Below are positions 32,401 to 44,336 of a stretch of 64,000 bases of DNA, one piece after another. The stretch spans positions 23,092,758 to 23,156,757 of the forward strand of contig CM073323.1 of NCBI GenBank assembly GCA_037043015.1, given 5' to 3'. This DNA is from Bryum argenteum. Lineage: Eukaryota > Streptophyta > Bryopsida > Bryales > Bryaceae. The translations under genes were made by a program, and so were the position numbers. The notes under the pieces are model-generated. The model was not told the DNA's origin. It did not search any database and saw only the letters and a list, made by a program, of their open reading frames with translations. How positions within the stretch are numbered: the first letter of the stretch is position 1; the number at the start of each line of letters is the position of its first letter.

Positions 32401-35400
32401 CCACCATCGCCTCAGCTGTTGCTGCTGCCAATGCTTCCCCCTCAACCTCTGCTGCTGGTAACCAACATAGAATTGCCAGTTATTGAATGTGGTAATCATG
32501 TTCGTACATGTCTTTATTGAAGGTGCTCTTCACTCAGATATTTGGATCGTTTTTAAAAACGCTTACATGGTAATCGATTGATGATGCACTTGCTGATGCA
32601 CTTGCTGATGTGTTTGATCTCGCCTCAATGTTAAGAGAGTTTTGGTTTTTTGGAGCAGGTTCGCAAGAAGCTGAAAGTGCTGAAAGTTTCGCATTTGCGT
32701 TGATAAATGGCTCTCTTGGGGTGTTCGAGCTTCGAGGTAGACGAGTTCGGGACTTCAGGTATTGTTAGTGTTTGCGTGACGGAAAACATCATGTACTAGG
32801 TTCTAACATGATGGCTGAGAACCTTGTGTGGTTTGTCTCGATGATCTTGTGTTCGCCTATGAAATTAGTAAGCAACTCCAAGCTGTTTTGGGTTCGGAAA
32901 TTCTTGTGACTTTGGAGTTGCATTCTAATCTGTTATTACCTTCCTAATCTTAGTGAAGAAAATCTTTACAACCTGACTTATGTACTGCTGCCGCATCTTG
33001 ATTATTTTTGAGTTATAGAGTTGCCTTGAGTGTAGCATATAGAAGTTCGTCATCTTCGTAAGCATGTTACATTTACCATCTTTCGATTAGCGTGCAATGT
33101 TATACGCTTCAAACTGATCTAAGGGATATTGCTATGGACTGCAGACCGAAATGGCCTGCGGCTTCATTCGTTTCTGCAGATGTGTTGATAACTGCAATGG
33201 CTTATCGTACACCTCATGTGGTAATTTCCTATGCATGCTTCATTGTGCCAAGGACACTCGTACTAGAGGGAACGCGTCCTTGACATCTAGAACATATAGT
33301 GTCCTCTCAGAAGGTGTGACGGCACCGTGAATTCTTCGTAACCATCGAAGATACATCTTGTGCACTCCTTGACCCAGCTGTTCCTTGCATTGAGCAAACG
33401 GCGGTTTGCTTCAAATTGCTGCCTGAACTTGATCCCGGAGGATGTGAAGCTAGCAGCCAACATGTATCGGTGAATACATATTTGAATATCTGGTAGAGTG
33501 TCACTGAGTCTGGTATGGATGCAGGTTATGGGGGACCGGACGGGAAGTATAAGATGGTGGGACGTACTGACAGGATTGTCATCATCTTTCAGTACTCGTC
33601 GCGGGGCAATTCGTCGCATCAAATTTGCACCTGTGAGGTTTGGGGATACTACGAGAGGTCGCATAGCTGTCCTCTTCAACGACCACAGTTTTGCTGTTTA
33701 CGACCTTGTAAGTATATAGGACGCATTCTGAGAGGTTCTATTTGATTTTGTTACTCTTCCTTATCTGATTTGCTCCCTCAGTTTAGTTCGTCATCTATAA
33801 ATTTGTCGTTGGTCATTGTTTGCAGGATACCCATGATCCAATAGCTTGTACACTAGTACAGCCTCACCTTGGAGGTATATTGGTGCTTGAACTAGATTGG
33901 TACCCGCTGCGTCCGGACAAGAATGAGCCCTTGATTTTGTGCATAGCTGGTGCAGATGGTAGTTTCCGCCTACTGGAGATTCAGAGGTAAGCACGCACAT
34001 TCATGCTCTGATGCTCCTAATACCTTGATTTATGCTGGTTTTCTGCATTTTGTATCTGGCATATGGTTCTAGCTCTTCAAGCAGTTTCAACGCTCTAGGA
34101 AGTATTTGTATTCAGTTGATGATAATTAATATTTTCTGTAATTTATTGATTTGCTCACAATATCCCCGTTTCCATACATCGTTCTTTCTCTCTTACTCTT
34201 CTTCGTCTTTTGATTTGACGAAATGTGTACCGTGTAGTCCTTCGAGCGGCAAATCTGGTCAGCTGGTGAAGCCAACGCAATGGGAACGCTACCGACCCAT
34301 GCCCTTGTCCTCAGCTGCCTTGCTCCCGCCTCCTCATGCCTTGGTAAGATCTGTTACGAAGTTAATTTGCATCAATAGATCGATTGACATATATGCTACC
34401 TGTCTCTTCTGTTCTTGAACGGTTTCTTTAGAAGTATTCGCATTATAATGTCATGTTGCTTCTACGAACCTTGATTACTGGATGTCGTTTGTCAGTAAAT
34501 CTTTTACTTTTATCCCTTCTAAGTTGGTACATCTGCATTTGGTGCAGTCTTTACGCGCTATACTTCAGCAAGGAGTGCAACCCTCCTGGTTCGAAGTAGC
34601 AGTTGAAGGGAATCTTCAAAGAGCTCCAAGTAATAGCGGAGATTTGCGCCACCACCTACTCACGCCTCAGAATCCTATCATGGGAGAGACTGTCTTTGCT
34701 GAAGTTTTATTGAAAGTCTTGGAACCATATCGAAGATGTGGTAAGAGCTCGTTCTTACATGCATGAAGTTAGCATCTTGTTCTCTTGCTTGAAAATGGGA
34801 ATCGCAATGCTGAGTTCCGTGTCCAATTTGGCAGGTCGTTTGTTGGATGAGGAAAAGACAGCACAATATGCAGCTATTTGCAGACAAAGTGTGGCGACAA
34901 GGTGTGCATTTGCAGCCGCACAATTTGGGGAATACCCTGAAGCCGTGTTTTGGCTCCAACTCCCTCGAGCCCTTGCGCTGCTTAGTTATGGCTCCGCCGG
35001 ACCAACTGCGTTCTGGGGAACAAAGAAGAGTGAGAAAAACCATCAGGAATCAGAAGAGAAGGACACTACTTCCCAACTCAACAAAACATTCGATCGTGGA
35101 ATGACATTCATAAATTCTAAAGTCACTACACCATATTCTCCAGAGGGTGTTCTGCCTGATGCTCCTTTCAAGCTGGTAAGTTAGGGTACTTTCTGTACAA
35201 TGTATTGAGTTGATGGTAAAACCTGGGTGGCCTTTGCGACTTTTTAATCATCATTTTCTGGATCATGAACGTGTGATTGAATGTGGAAGCAGACACACGG
35301 GTGCATGGATATCATTCCTTCTGAGCAGTCCGTAGTTCGATCAGTTGCACGGGAGCGGATCGGCTGGCATGAGAAGTACACAGGGACGGAAGCGACTCAA

Positions 35401-37295
35401 AAACGAGTGCATGAGTAGCACTTTGAACCTTGCTCTTTGTTTTATCAACTCATAGTAGCTCACTCATGTTAATATTGAAGTCAATTATAGGCACCTGCAG
35501 GTCATCACAAACTTAGTACATAAGAACAGATTGTCGGTTTGGAAGGAAATGGACAGGTTCTCTATTGAGTTAGCCAGAGAAGGTTAATCTACACTAGATC
35601 ATACACATAACCAAATTGGCGAGTAGATACATTATAACATGCTTGTCTAAGCGTTTACTTGCAGATGCTGCACTGTTAATGTAAGCACCTCACGATGGGA
35701 TTTTGGCTGCAGGTTGATTTCAATTGGAGATTTTGAGTCTGCTGTGACGTTGTTGCTGGCTACGCCTCCAGACAATCCGTTGTTCTACATGGATGCTTTA
35801 AGAGCTGTATCTCTTGCCTCTGCTGTATCAACAGGCCTCCATGAATTAGCTGTTAAGGTAGGATATTCAACTCCTTGATAAGGACATGATACACGAATCT
35901 TATCAGCTTTTCCGGTTCCACCCGAACTGTATACTGTGAACGTTTTCAAGAAGCGTGAAGGTGAGACGTATTGTTTCTCTGCAGGTGGTTGCTGCAAATA
36001 TGGTAGGAACAGATGATTCGTTATCAGGAACACATCTTCTCTGCGCGGTGGGTCGGTACCAGGAAGCTTGTTCTCAGGTATGTGAGCTAATTCTGCATTT
36101 TGGTAACGTGTTTCTGGGCTCCGGCAAAGCATCAGTCATATCACGGAACGTAGCAGGTCATAGCAGACCAACTAGATTTCTCCACAGTGATATTGAACTT
36201 GAGAGTTTGTTAAATGGCTGGGAGTAAATATAGATGCCAGTTTCCTATTAAATCTGTTCATGGCGTATGGCTTTTCCAGTTGCAAGATGCAGGGCGCTGG
36301 ACTGATGCTGCGACGCTAGCTGCAACTCATCTGCAAGGTTCAGATCATGCAAGGTCTGTCCGTGATGCCGGTTATCTTCAATTCGACATTTTTGGCCCAT
36401 AATTTTGAGACACATCCAATATTCTTGCTAGCGTCTACTGACAATATAACTATATACCTTTAGGACACAATCTTGAGATCATACAGTCCTTGCAAAACCA
36501 CATTCTTTGTTATTCCGGGCTTCCCTAGCACCATGTCCCAAGTCTGTACAATAATCCAATATCTGTTCCAATTGACTCCAATGACAATTCGACAGATCCA
36601 ATTGCTATCGAATGTTACGACTTTTGAATCTGAACTTTCATCCCTAGAGCTGAATCTAACCACTTTAAAAAAATTCTCAGAGTTTTGGAGAGGTGGGCTC
36701 ATCACGTTTTGAACAGCGAACACAATCTCTGGAGGTATGCATCTACTCCTTACAATTTGTGTTATGCTGCGTACACCATAATAATGATAGAGGCTCTTCC
36801 AAATGAAGTTACTCAGAATGTAGTTATGGAGGGAATTTTGTCAATGCAACCTGCAAGTTGAACCACATTCCGATCGAATTATATGTGATCGTCTGTTCAT
36901 GATAATCGTGCAGAATTGCAGGTGCTACCCTTTTTAGAAACACCAGCGTCTTTCACTAATTTGAGTCTGCTTGTACCGAATCACCCTGCAGGGCAATGAT
37001 ACTGTATGTTGCCGCTGGAGAACTACTCGAAGCCCTGGCCACGCTTCGAAATGCCAAGCAACCTGACACAGCCGCGATGTTTCTGCTGGCTTGTCATGAG
37101 GCCAAAGTAACTCTGAAGGCAAAATTATCAAGAGAAGATGTGGAGGAACCAGGAATTGAGAGTGAGGACTATTTTGATTTACCCGGTGATTTGAATGAAC
37201 ATCACGATGAGGTGCAAGCGGTGTGCGAGTACTATGGAGAGTACCAACGCCACTTGGCACATGCGTGCACAGGCATTGCAGCTGTGGTGGATTGA
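29443..37295 (+). CDS. WDR11: WD40 protein WDR11
   Basis: Twenty exons (29443-30389, 30515-30941, 31052-31139, 31322-31602, 31722-31858, 32142-32208, 32289-32457, 32659-32758, 33145-33220, 33525-33707, 33826-33986, 34238-34343, 34548-34740, 34835-35175, 35293-35414, 35713-35857, 35985-36077, 36280-36353, 36681-36734, 36992-37295) close in frame to 4068 bp, 1355 aa, near the length of plant WDR11. N-terminal beta-propeller (GDRHGRVAIWDVATGDV), second propeller (HVVMGDRTGSIRWWDVLTG, CIAGADGSFRLLEIQ), then a helical region ending in the conserved block SGTHLLCAVGRYQEACSQ, LQDAGRWTDAATLAATHL and AVCEYYGEYQ. In animals WDR11 works with FAM91A1 on tethering at the trans-Golgi and in ciliogenesis. 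The plant role is poorly known. Exon 4 encodes a Gly/Ala/Ser/Asn insert that looks lineage-specific. No break seen. Confidence 0.94.
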
Positions 37296-39425
37296 TTTCG
37301 TGATTGGCAAGAATTACATTTTTGATAGGAGGATTTAATATCGTATTCAGCAGACTTCTTCCATGTCGGAAGCAGAGCTGGATACCTCAGTCTGTTTCTA
37401 TAGTTCCAGCTGTAAGTCGAAGACAGAAGCTGTTATTGCTGATTTGCCTGTGAGCACATTGCTCTGTCTGGCTGCATATCAAGCTTTTTCATTAAGCTGT
37501 TAATACCAAGAAAATGAAGGTAACAAGAGATTTATCACTTTCCATGTGATACATTGTGTACTGGATACTTGAAAGTGAATCTGATATCGTTTGTGAAGCT
37601 TGTATCGATCAGGATTATAATCATCCAACCTACTCGATTTAATCATGTAAGCTCATTGTGCATCATATGCCATAATTCTGGTTCTGTTGTAACAATCATA
37701 CTCTTAAGCAAGCTTGTGTTTCTCTTTCATTGCAATGAATGCCATCAGCCATGAGAATGTTATGTTGCAGTCACTTGTGACAGTTCTGACCTGCAGATCG
37801 CTCAAGGAAGAAAGCGTAAAAGCTGGTCAAAAGCTGGGCTGCAGAATTCCAGTTTTACTGCAGCTCAGGACCACATGCAGTTGTGGTCAGAAACCAATCA
37901 GGGATGGACTGCAACCACTTATCGTCAAGACCAGTCATTCTCCATCAAAAGCCCTGCCGCACAGTTGACTCCTGATTATGAAGAATCACCGTCTTTAAGG
38001 TAAGCTTCACTGTTTCGAAGTATACCAGTGACTTTATTTTCGGGTCAGTGCATAGAAAAGAACAGTAGTTCTTGTGTGATATATTTTATCAATTTATTTT
38101 TTCTACAGAACTTGAAGATTTGTGCTCTATTTCAGTTGTCTCCTTGTGTTATTTTGAGCTCATGAGGTTTAGCTGTCTCAAGCTCAAAATTTATCTGTGA
38201 AGTCTGTCTCATGTATTGGAGCATTAAACCCTAAACCCCAACACTTCAGAATGTTGCTTACGGTTGCTTGGAGAACATTAAGAATGTCAGTCATGTGTCG
38301 TGAATGAGTGCTTGTCAATGTCGCAAGAATACCTTTAGGTGATCTTTTCGTGCTATGTACTTCAGGTGAACTTTTGAGCTTTCCGTTTGGCATGTCGAGC
38401 ATCCTGGACATTCCTCGAATACATCTGCCTTTATGGTAATGTCCGACTCTTTTTCAAGCTTACAGAAAAGAGTTGTAAATGAACGATATAAACAATAAAG
38501 AATTACGGTTATTAGAGTGCTAACCTAGCAAACGCGAGTGTGAAAAAGGTTGGACATAATGAATACGTGCCACGCAAATCATATCATCAACAATGTCTAG
38601 AGGGAGACTCAATAGTGGTGGAACTGAGATGTTGTAAACCACACAAACATCCTAAGCTTAGTAACGCAACGAATTAGTGAGTAGAGTTTCATTGGAGTTT
38701 TAACACACTAGACTTGCCTTGACAGAGATCAATTTTAATTTTTGTCGTGGTCCAAGTTCACGTATGTACTGTACAAATACGATGAACTAAACCTAGAGGA
38801 GCAAGTTTGGTTGGCTATCTAGAACCAGCCAAGAATATCATTATTAGCAACAGTCTTTAATGTACACAGATACTGTAGGAATTCGGTCGACTCGCTGTAA
38901 ATGTGTACCGTTCAGAGGTCACCTGAAAATGACTTGAGAAATTAAAGTTCTGGTAAAAAGTTACATCATGGAATGCTTTGTTGTTTTTCTCGTTCTTTAG
39001 TTCATCACTCTTTGTGCTTCAATGATGACAGATCCGATTCAACGCTTTGATGTCAAATATCACCGTTCGAGACATTCTTGAGCTGTACGTGAAGCAATTT
39101 GAAATTCTAGTATTTTCTTAAAACCTTTCGGAAGTTGTAAAGGGGCCTCATAATTGAAATCCTTCATACCTAGGATGTGATGTTACATGTCAGAAGAATG
39201 AAACAAAACAAGACCACATTAATGCTACAGTCATGAAATTGTGATGACCCGAAGCGTATGATTGAATTGACAATCATCTCTTATAATCACGTTACCCTGC
39301 AATTGCGTATTGCTTCTGTTTCGTATGTCTTATATCTGCATAACCTCAAGAATGACCACTTTCTTTTCGAATGTACAGGACATAGAACCTACGTTCATAT
39401 ACACATCTCGAAAGCGTTCAGAATG
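37296..39425. other. Intergenic DNA between WDR11 and the aquaporin
   Basis: 3' UTR of WDR11, then AT-rich DNA with no supported frame. AAACCCTAAACCCC at 38225-38238 is a telo-box-like word without an adjacent gene. Nothing else recognised. Confidence 0.4.
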
Positions 39426-41110
39426 GACGTCATGGACAGCAGCTCGTCACCAAAAAAAGCGAACATTATTGCATACAATAGGAGCTACAAGCACCTGCAT
39501 ATGCAATATGAAATGCCATCAAATAGTTATGTCCCCACTTTGAAATTACAGTGTCACTGTTGCAGCAAACAACCTTGTCGTGGTTGGATCGAAATGACGG
39601 TGGAGCATGCGCACACGGTTGACAATGGCATACCCGCAAGGTAAGTATCATTCTCGGTCCTCACTGGAAAGTGATCCTCGATGCAAGTGTGTAGAGAATG
39701 AGCACATTTTGCTTGTGATTTGCAGTGATGATGCTGCGATTGTGGAGTATCTGGATGAAGAACATGGAGGCTACAAGAGTACCCCGGTCGACAACGTTGC
39801 AGCACCGGCCTCCACTTTCGTCGAGAAGCTCAGCCGCTTGCTCGTGCTCCATGACTTCCTAGATGCCGAGGTAATTTCATCAATCCTGTCACACGATTAT
39901 ACGACCTTTCAAGGAACGAGTAGTTGGAGCCATTTTTCGTGTTTTTGCAGATAATTTGCGTCTTGAATTCGGTAGCATTGTCATGAGGGTCTTGCATCCG
40001 GACGGTGAAACCTCAATTCGCTACATTCCACATACTCGTAATGATGATATGGCGTGAGATTGTTTGCATGTACAAAAGTCTCTGATTGGTCTTCCTTCAC
40101 TCTCTCTCTCCGAATCCGCTCAACTAATACCCTGTAATCCACCATCCGTCATTTGAGGCTATCAGTAGAATCAATAAAAACCATCGTGATTCGAGTATTG
40201 ATGGAATTTAGAGAACTGTGAGCAATCCTTTTAGGAAGAGCGAAAACTCAATGAACCACAAGTGAATCGAATCAGTTACAAATGCAATAGACAAAATCAT
40301 TCAACATTGTGGATTCTGTAAGCATTTTGTAACAACACTACTTGCATGCAGGTGTGGAGGGCGGCAGTGTTTGAGGGAGTAGCAAGCCTCGCAGCAACCT
40401 TCGTAGGCATCCTCGCAACAATCTCCACACTACAATCCTCATTCAGTCATCCAGTGGTAGCCATCGCCATCTTCCAAGGCCTCATCCTCTCGCTCTGCAT
40501 CCTCGCATCAGCCCCAGCTTCAGGCGGCCACGTGAACCCGTGCATAACGTGGACGGAGACTCTCACAGGTCATATAACGCCAGTGAGGGGAGCACTCTAC
40601 ATAATGAGCCAAATCCTGGGCTCCATAGTGGCGAGCATTCTAGCCAAAACAGCAATTGGAGAGACGCTCGCATCACAGTACTCGCTTGGAGGGTGCTACC
40701 TCCGAACGGGGAATGTGGGGATCGAGCCTGGCCGGGCTTTTGTGCTCGAAATGGTGCTGGGGTTCTTCGTGCTCTTCATAGCGTACTCGGTGGCGCTGGA
40801 TCCGCCGAGGTTGCCGAAAACGGGATACGTGCTGGCGCCGTTCATTGTTGGTGGGATTGTTGGCTTGTGTATCTTTGCTGGTGGTAATCTGGTTGCTGGA
40901 TATGGTGGCGCGGGTATTAATCCTGGTCGATGTATCGGCCCTGCGGTTGTCATGGGCGGATCCATGTGGAATGGTCACTGGATTTTCTGGGCTGGACCTG
41001 CGGTTGCTGGCTTGGTCATGGCCACTTTGTATCGGACCATTCCTCCCTCTCATGTCCAGGTTTATAAGCTCCGAGAAGCAAAAGCCGCCGCCCACAAGTT
41101 TACCGACTAG
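39426..41110 (+). CDS. XIP-like aquaporin with NPC/NPG pore motifs
   Basis: Three exons (39426-39640, 39726-39870, 40352-41110) join in frame to 372 aa. Major intrinsic protein fold, six membrane segments, the first starting VWRAAVFEGVASLAATF. The first pore motif is NPC (GGHVNPCITW) and the second is NPG followed by RC (GINPGRCIGPA), where most aquaporins have NPA twice. The Cys after the selectivity-filter Arg is the mark of the uncategorised intrinsic proteins (XIP, NPARC). XIPs of other plants pass small uncharged solutes and some pass little water. Substrate not predictable here. The about 120-residue hydrophilic N-terminus ahead of the first membrane segment is long for the family. The exon 1 start (MDVMDSSSSPKK) is the least certain part. 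Translation could begin later. Confidence 0.85.
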
Positions 41111-42222
41111 CCCCCCTCTCCTCCAAAGCTGGAACCCTTTCTGAACCAAACAATGTATCAATAACTTGGCCTGAGTATTTAGCCTACTGAGGGTAACCTG
41201 CTCAATTCCCAATCTTCACTTTCAATCTCCATTTAGAAGTTGGTAGGAGCAATTGTACTACTGAAGGTTGTAACACTATTCAACTTTTTTGTGTCAACAC
41301 CATTTTGTACATATAATTCAACGTTCTTAAAAAAAAACATGTGGACAGATGCTATAACAGGGTGCAGGAAGTAATACGGTATGTGTGTGTTGCAAAGGTT
41401 GTGCAAGTTTTGGCCTTTCAGTCTGTTATCAAGGGAAAACTTGCTTGTGTCAATATGCTTGCACTCTTGCAATTGAAAATGTGGTGTCTCCCTGGATCTG
41501 ACAATCTTTCCAATGAAGTAAGCAAAGGTTTCGAGAATGCACAGAGAAGTAATGCTCCCATTAAACGCTAAACATGATAATCTGCCTAGTACAGCACCTT
41601 CAGGCTTAATACAAAGAAGGAGCTCGAGCAAGCGGTATAAGGAATCGTCGCTATTCTCCACTGTCCAGTTGTCCAATCTATTACCCTACCTCACCGGCAA
41701 TTCAACCAGGAAGCTCTCTACTCTAGCAACTAAGGCTGATTGCGTCCTTGCTCCAACTTTCACACACTAAAGTGGTGCTTGGATTAGATAAATGTTTTCG
41801 GACAGACAAAAACGTTGATCACATCCATGCGTTGACCATAACGAAACAATGCCTCTTTGCATAATAAAGGGACAAGGACAACATTCTTAACTAGACGTTG
41901 ATTTTAACGAGGTTGATCTTATCCAGGTACCACTGTATACCTGTAACGGCACCAAAAGTTGCTTGAGCTAAAACCTAAAACCCTCACTGCTCTGTTGCAT
42001 ACGGGATTTTAATGCAGAATGGCATACTCCTGTTCACGATTTCTAGTGCAACACCATCGCCTGACAATTGCACGGAGGTTTGATTCATCGCCACAATAGA
42101 CTTCGCTTTCCACCCCCGCGATACACATATTCTAAGATCACCTACAAGTGTTCCGATACATGTTCTGATAAAATGAGAAATTTTGTACAAATATACCCCC
42201 TCTTGTCTACACTAATTGTCTA
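41111..42222. other. 3' flank of the aquaporin and intergenic DNA
   Basis: No gene or repeat recognised. The short open frames on both strands are unsupported. Confidence 0.4.
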
Positions 42223-42343
42223 CTCTAATTGAAGAAGAAGAGGAGAAACTTCAACCTATCTAGAGGCCAGCGTGAATAGAGTGTTCGTTCGACCAATCCT
42301 TAGATGTATGCCCCCAGGTCATCACACCAATAGCAAGACTAGT
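42223..42343 (-). mobile_element. SINE 3' fragment, minus orientation
   Basis: Reverse complement matches the last 120 bp of the SINE family (GGTGTGATGACCT, GGTCGAACGAACACTCTATTC) and ends in the CTTCTTCTTC-type tail at its left side. Confidence 0.6.
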
Positions 42344-42365
42344 CTAATTGATATATAGTAGCACA

Positions 42366-42541
42366 TCCGGTATCCTTAAGGTGCTAGTGGCTTGGTAGGA
42401 ACCAACATAGTATTCAGTTGAAGAGGAGTTAGTAATCTTGTCATTGACGTTATGATCGTTGGACATGGAGTCAAGGATAGGTCGAACAAACACTTTATTC
42501 ACGCCAACCTCAAATAAGGTTGGAGTTCTTCTTCTTCTTAA
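42366..42541 (+). mobile_element. SINE 3' fragment, plus orientation
   Basis: Begins within the body (TCCTTAAGGTGCTAGTGGC) and runs to the tail (GGTTGGAGTTCTTCTTCTTC). It lies head to head with the fragment at 42223-42343, 22 bp away. Confidence 0.65.
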
Positions 42542-42625
42542 TACACAACCATTATAAGTTTTACTTTTGGTCAAAGAATTTGCTAACTATGTTCACAAGT
42601 TTGCCCTTCGTTAAGTGCTACATGT

Positions 42626-42627
<2 letters not shown>

Positions 42628-42662
<35 letters not shown>
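42628..42662 (+). repeat. Poly(T) tract
   Basis: About 35 consecutive T. Confidence 0.9.
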
Positions 42663-44336
42663 CCTCAAGTGGATATGGAATCGGAAAAATAAAAATAAAA
42701 ATTCTGTAGATTCAAATTTGAGTTACGAGGCTTCAAAATTGAGAGATTATAATGTATTTGTGTTTAAATTCCTAGTGTCATTTTCATCAATCTAGATGAC
42801 AAGATGAAACTTCGAAGAGCCATAACTTCTTCTTCTAGAGTCTATTTTGGACGAAATCACATAGGTTAGGTTTCAAATCAAGTCTACTTTGTGTGGTAGA
42901 ATTTTTAGACCCATCCATGCAAGTATGTAATTACAGCGTGCATTATGTGAAGGTAGATTTTTGTTTTTGGGTTCTTGAACATGGGGCACATTTTACCATA
43001 GCAAGCCAGCTATGTGAAATCAAAATTAGTCTCTCATGACATTTTGTTACATAACCTTGATCTTAAGATGATAATCAACTTTCTAGTGTTGAGATTTTTT
43101 ATCCAAATACTTTTGGTATTAGATTTGTTGTAATATATTCAGCACAAAGAAAGTAAAAAAATGGATGATTTTTGAGGAGCTATATCTCTTTCATGCACAG
43201 TTGGATTCCAACTTTATTTTTTGAGATAGATTCCAATTAGAGTTCAGTTTTAGTGGTAGAGAACTTGACCCAACTAAAGGTATTTTTAAGATAAGGCAAA
43301 GATTTGAGTGCAAAGGGTCTATTCTTTGACTATTTTTTTCTATTTAGAAATTTTGACAACTTTTACCATTTGAAGGCTATCAATTGAGCAAGAAAATAAT
43401 AATAAAAAGTGACGATTATTTTTGGTTCAAGCCTTCAAGGGTGTTTCTAAGATGAAGGTGAGCAGTTTTGTGGTTGGAGTCTTTTTTTCATTTTAGAAAC
43501 TTTGTTGATAAAATTTCTACTCTAGTGACATGAAAATGATGAAATTTTGTGGTTTGTTTGAGGACTAGTTTGTAATTACCTCACAATCTATGAGGTTTCA
43601 TGACTCAAACTTTGGTCCACATGACCTACAATAAGTCTACTATGGGATTGTAGGGTTCAGATCTAAGCTTACCTCCATTTTCATCTATGAAACTCCAGTA
43701 TTTTTGGTTTCCATGTAGAAACATTATTGCAAGTCCAATACCAAAAATATTTCAATCAAAAATCTTTTAAGTAGGAAGTTGTTGGATGTCATCATAAGAT
43801 CATACTCATGTAGCACAATTTCATGAAAATTGATTCAAATAAATAGCTTTCAAGGGTAAAATGTCCCATGTATTAAAACCCTAAATTGAAATTCCCCTCA
43901 CTAAAATGCATGCCATAAATACATGCAATCTTGGATGGTTTAATTTTTTTTAAACAATCACTAAACTTGATTTGAAATCCAACCTAACAAATTTTGCCAA
44001 AATTAAACTTTGTACAAAGAAGTCATCCCTTAGCTTGTCATTCACAATGTCAAATCACAACATCCACTTTTTTTAACGCTTATGAGATGTAAATCATTAC
44101 TCAAATAGTCTCAATCCCTTCCAAAATTTGTGAAATGCAACATACGAATACACTAAAATAAATACGCAAACTTATAGTATGTCCATTAGTTTAGGTGGAG
44201 AATATTTCTTGAATAAATTGCTTTTTAGTTCGTGTAACCCTAAGAGAATTCGCGAAATTATAGTATGCCATCTATCAACATACTTACGACTCGCGATGCG
44301 TGTTATATCACAAAAGTCAATTAATAAGCTTCGAGC
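42663..44336. other. AT-rich intergenic DNA upstream of the WD40/coiled-coil gene
   Basis: No gene recognised. Several loosely similar segments (for example GTGTGGTAGAATTTTTAGACCC near 42893 and GTGGTAGAGAACTTGACCC near 43253) suggest old diverged repeats. The promoter of the gene starting at 44337 should lie at the right end. Confidence 0.35.
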
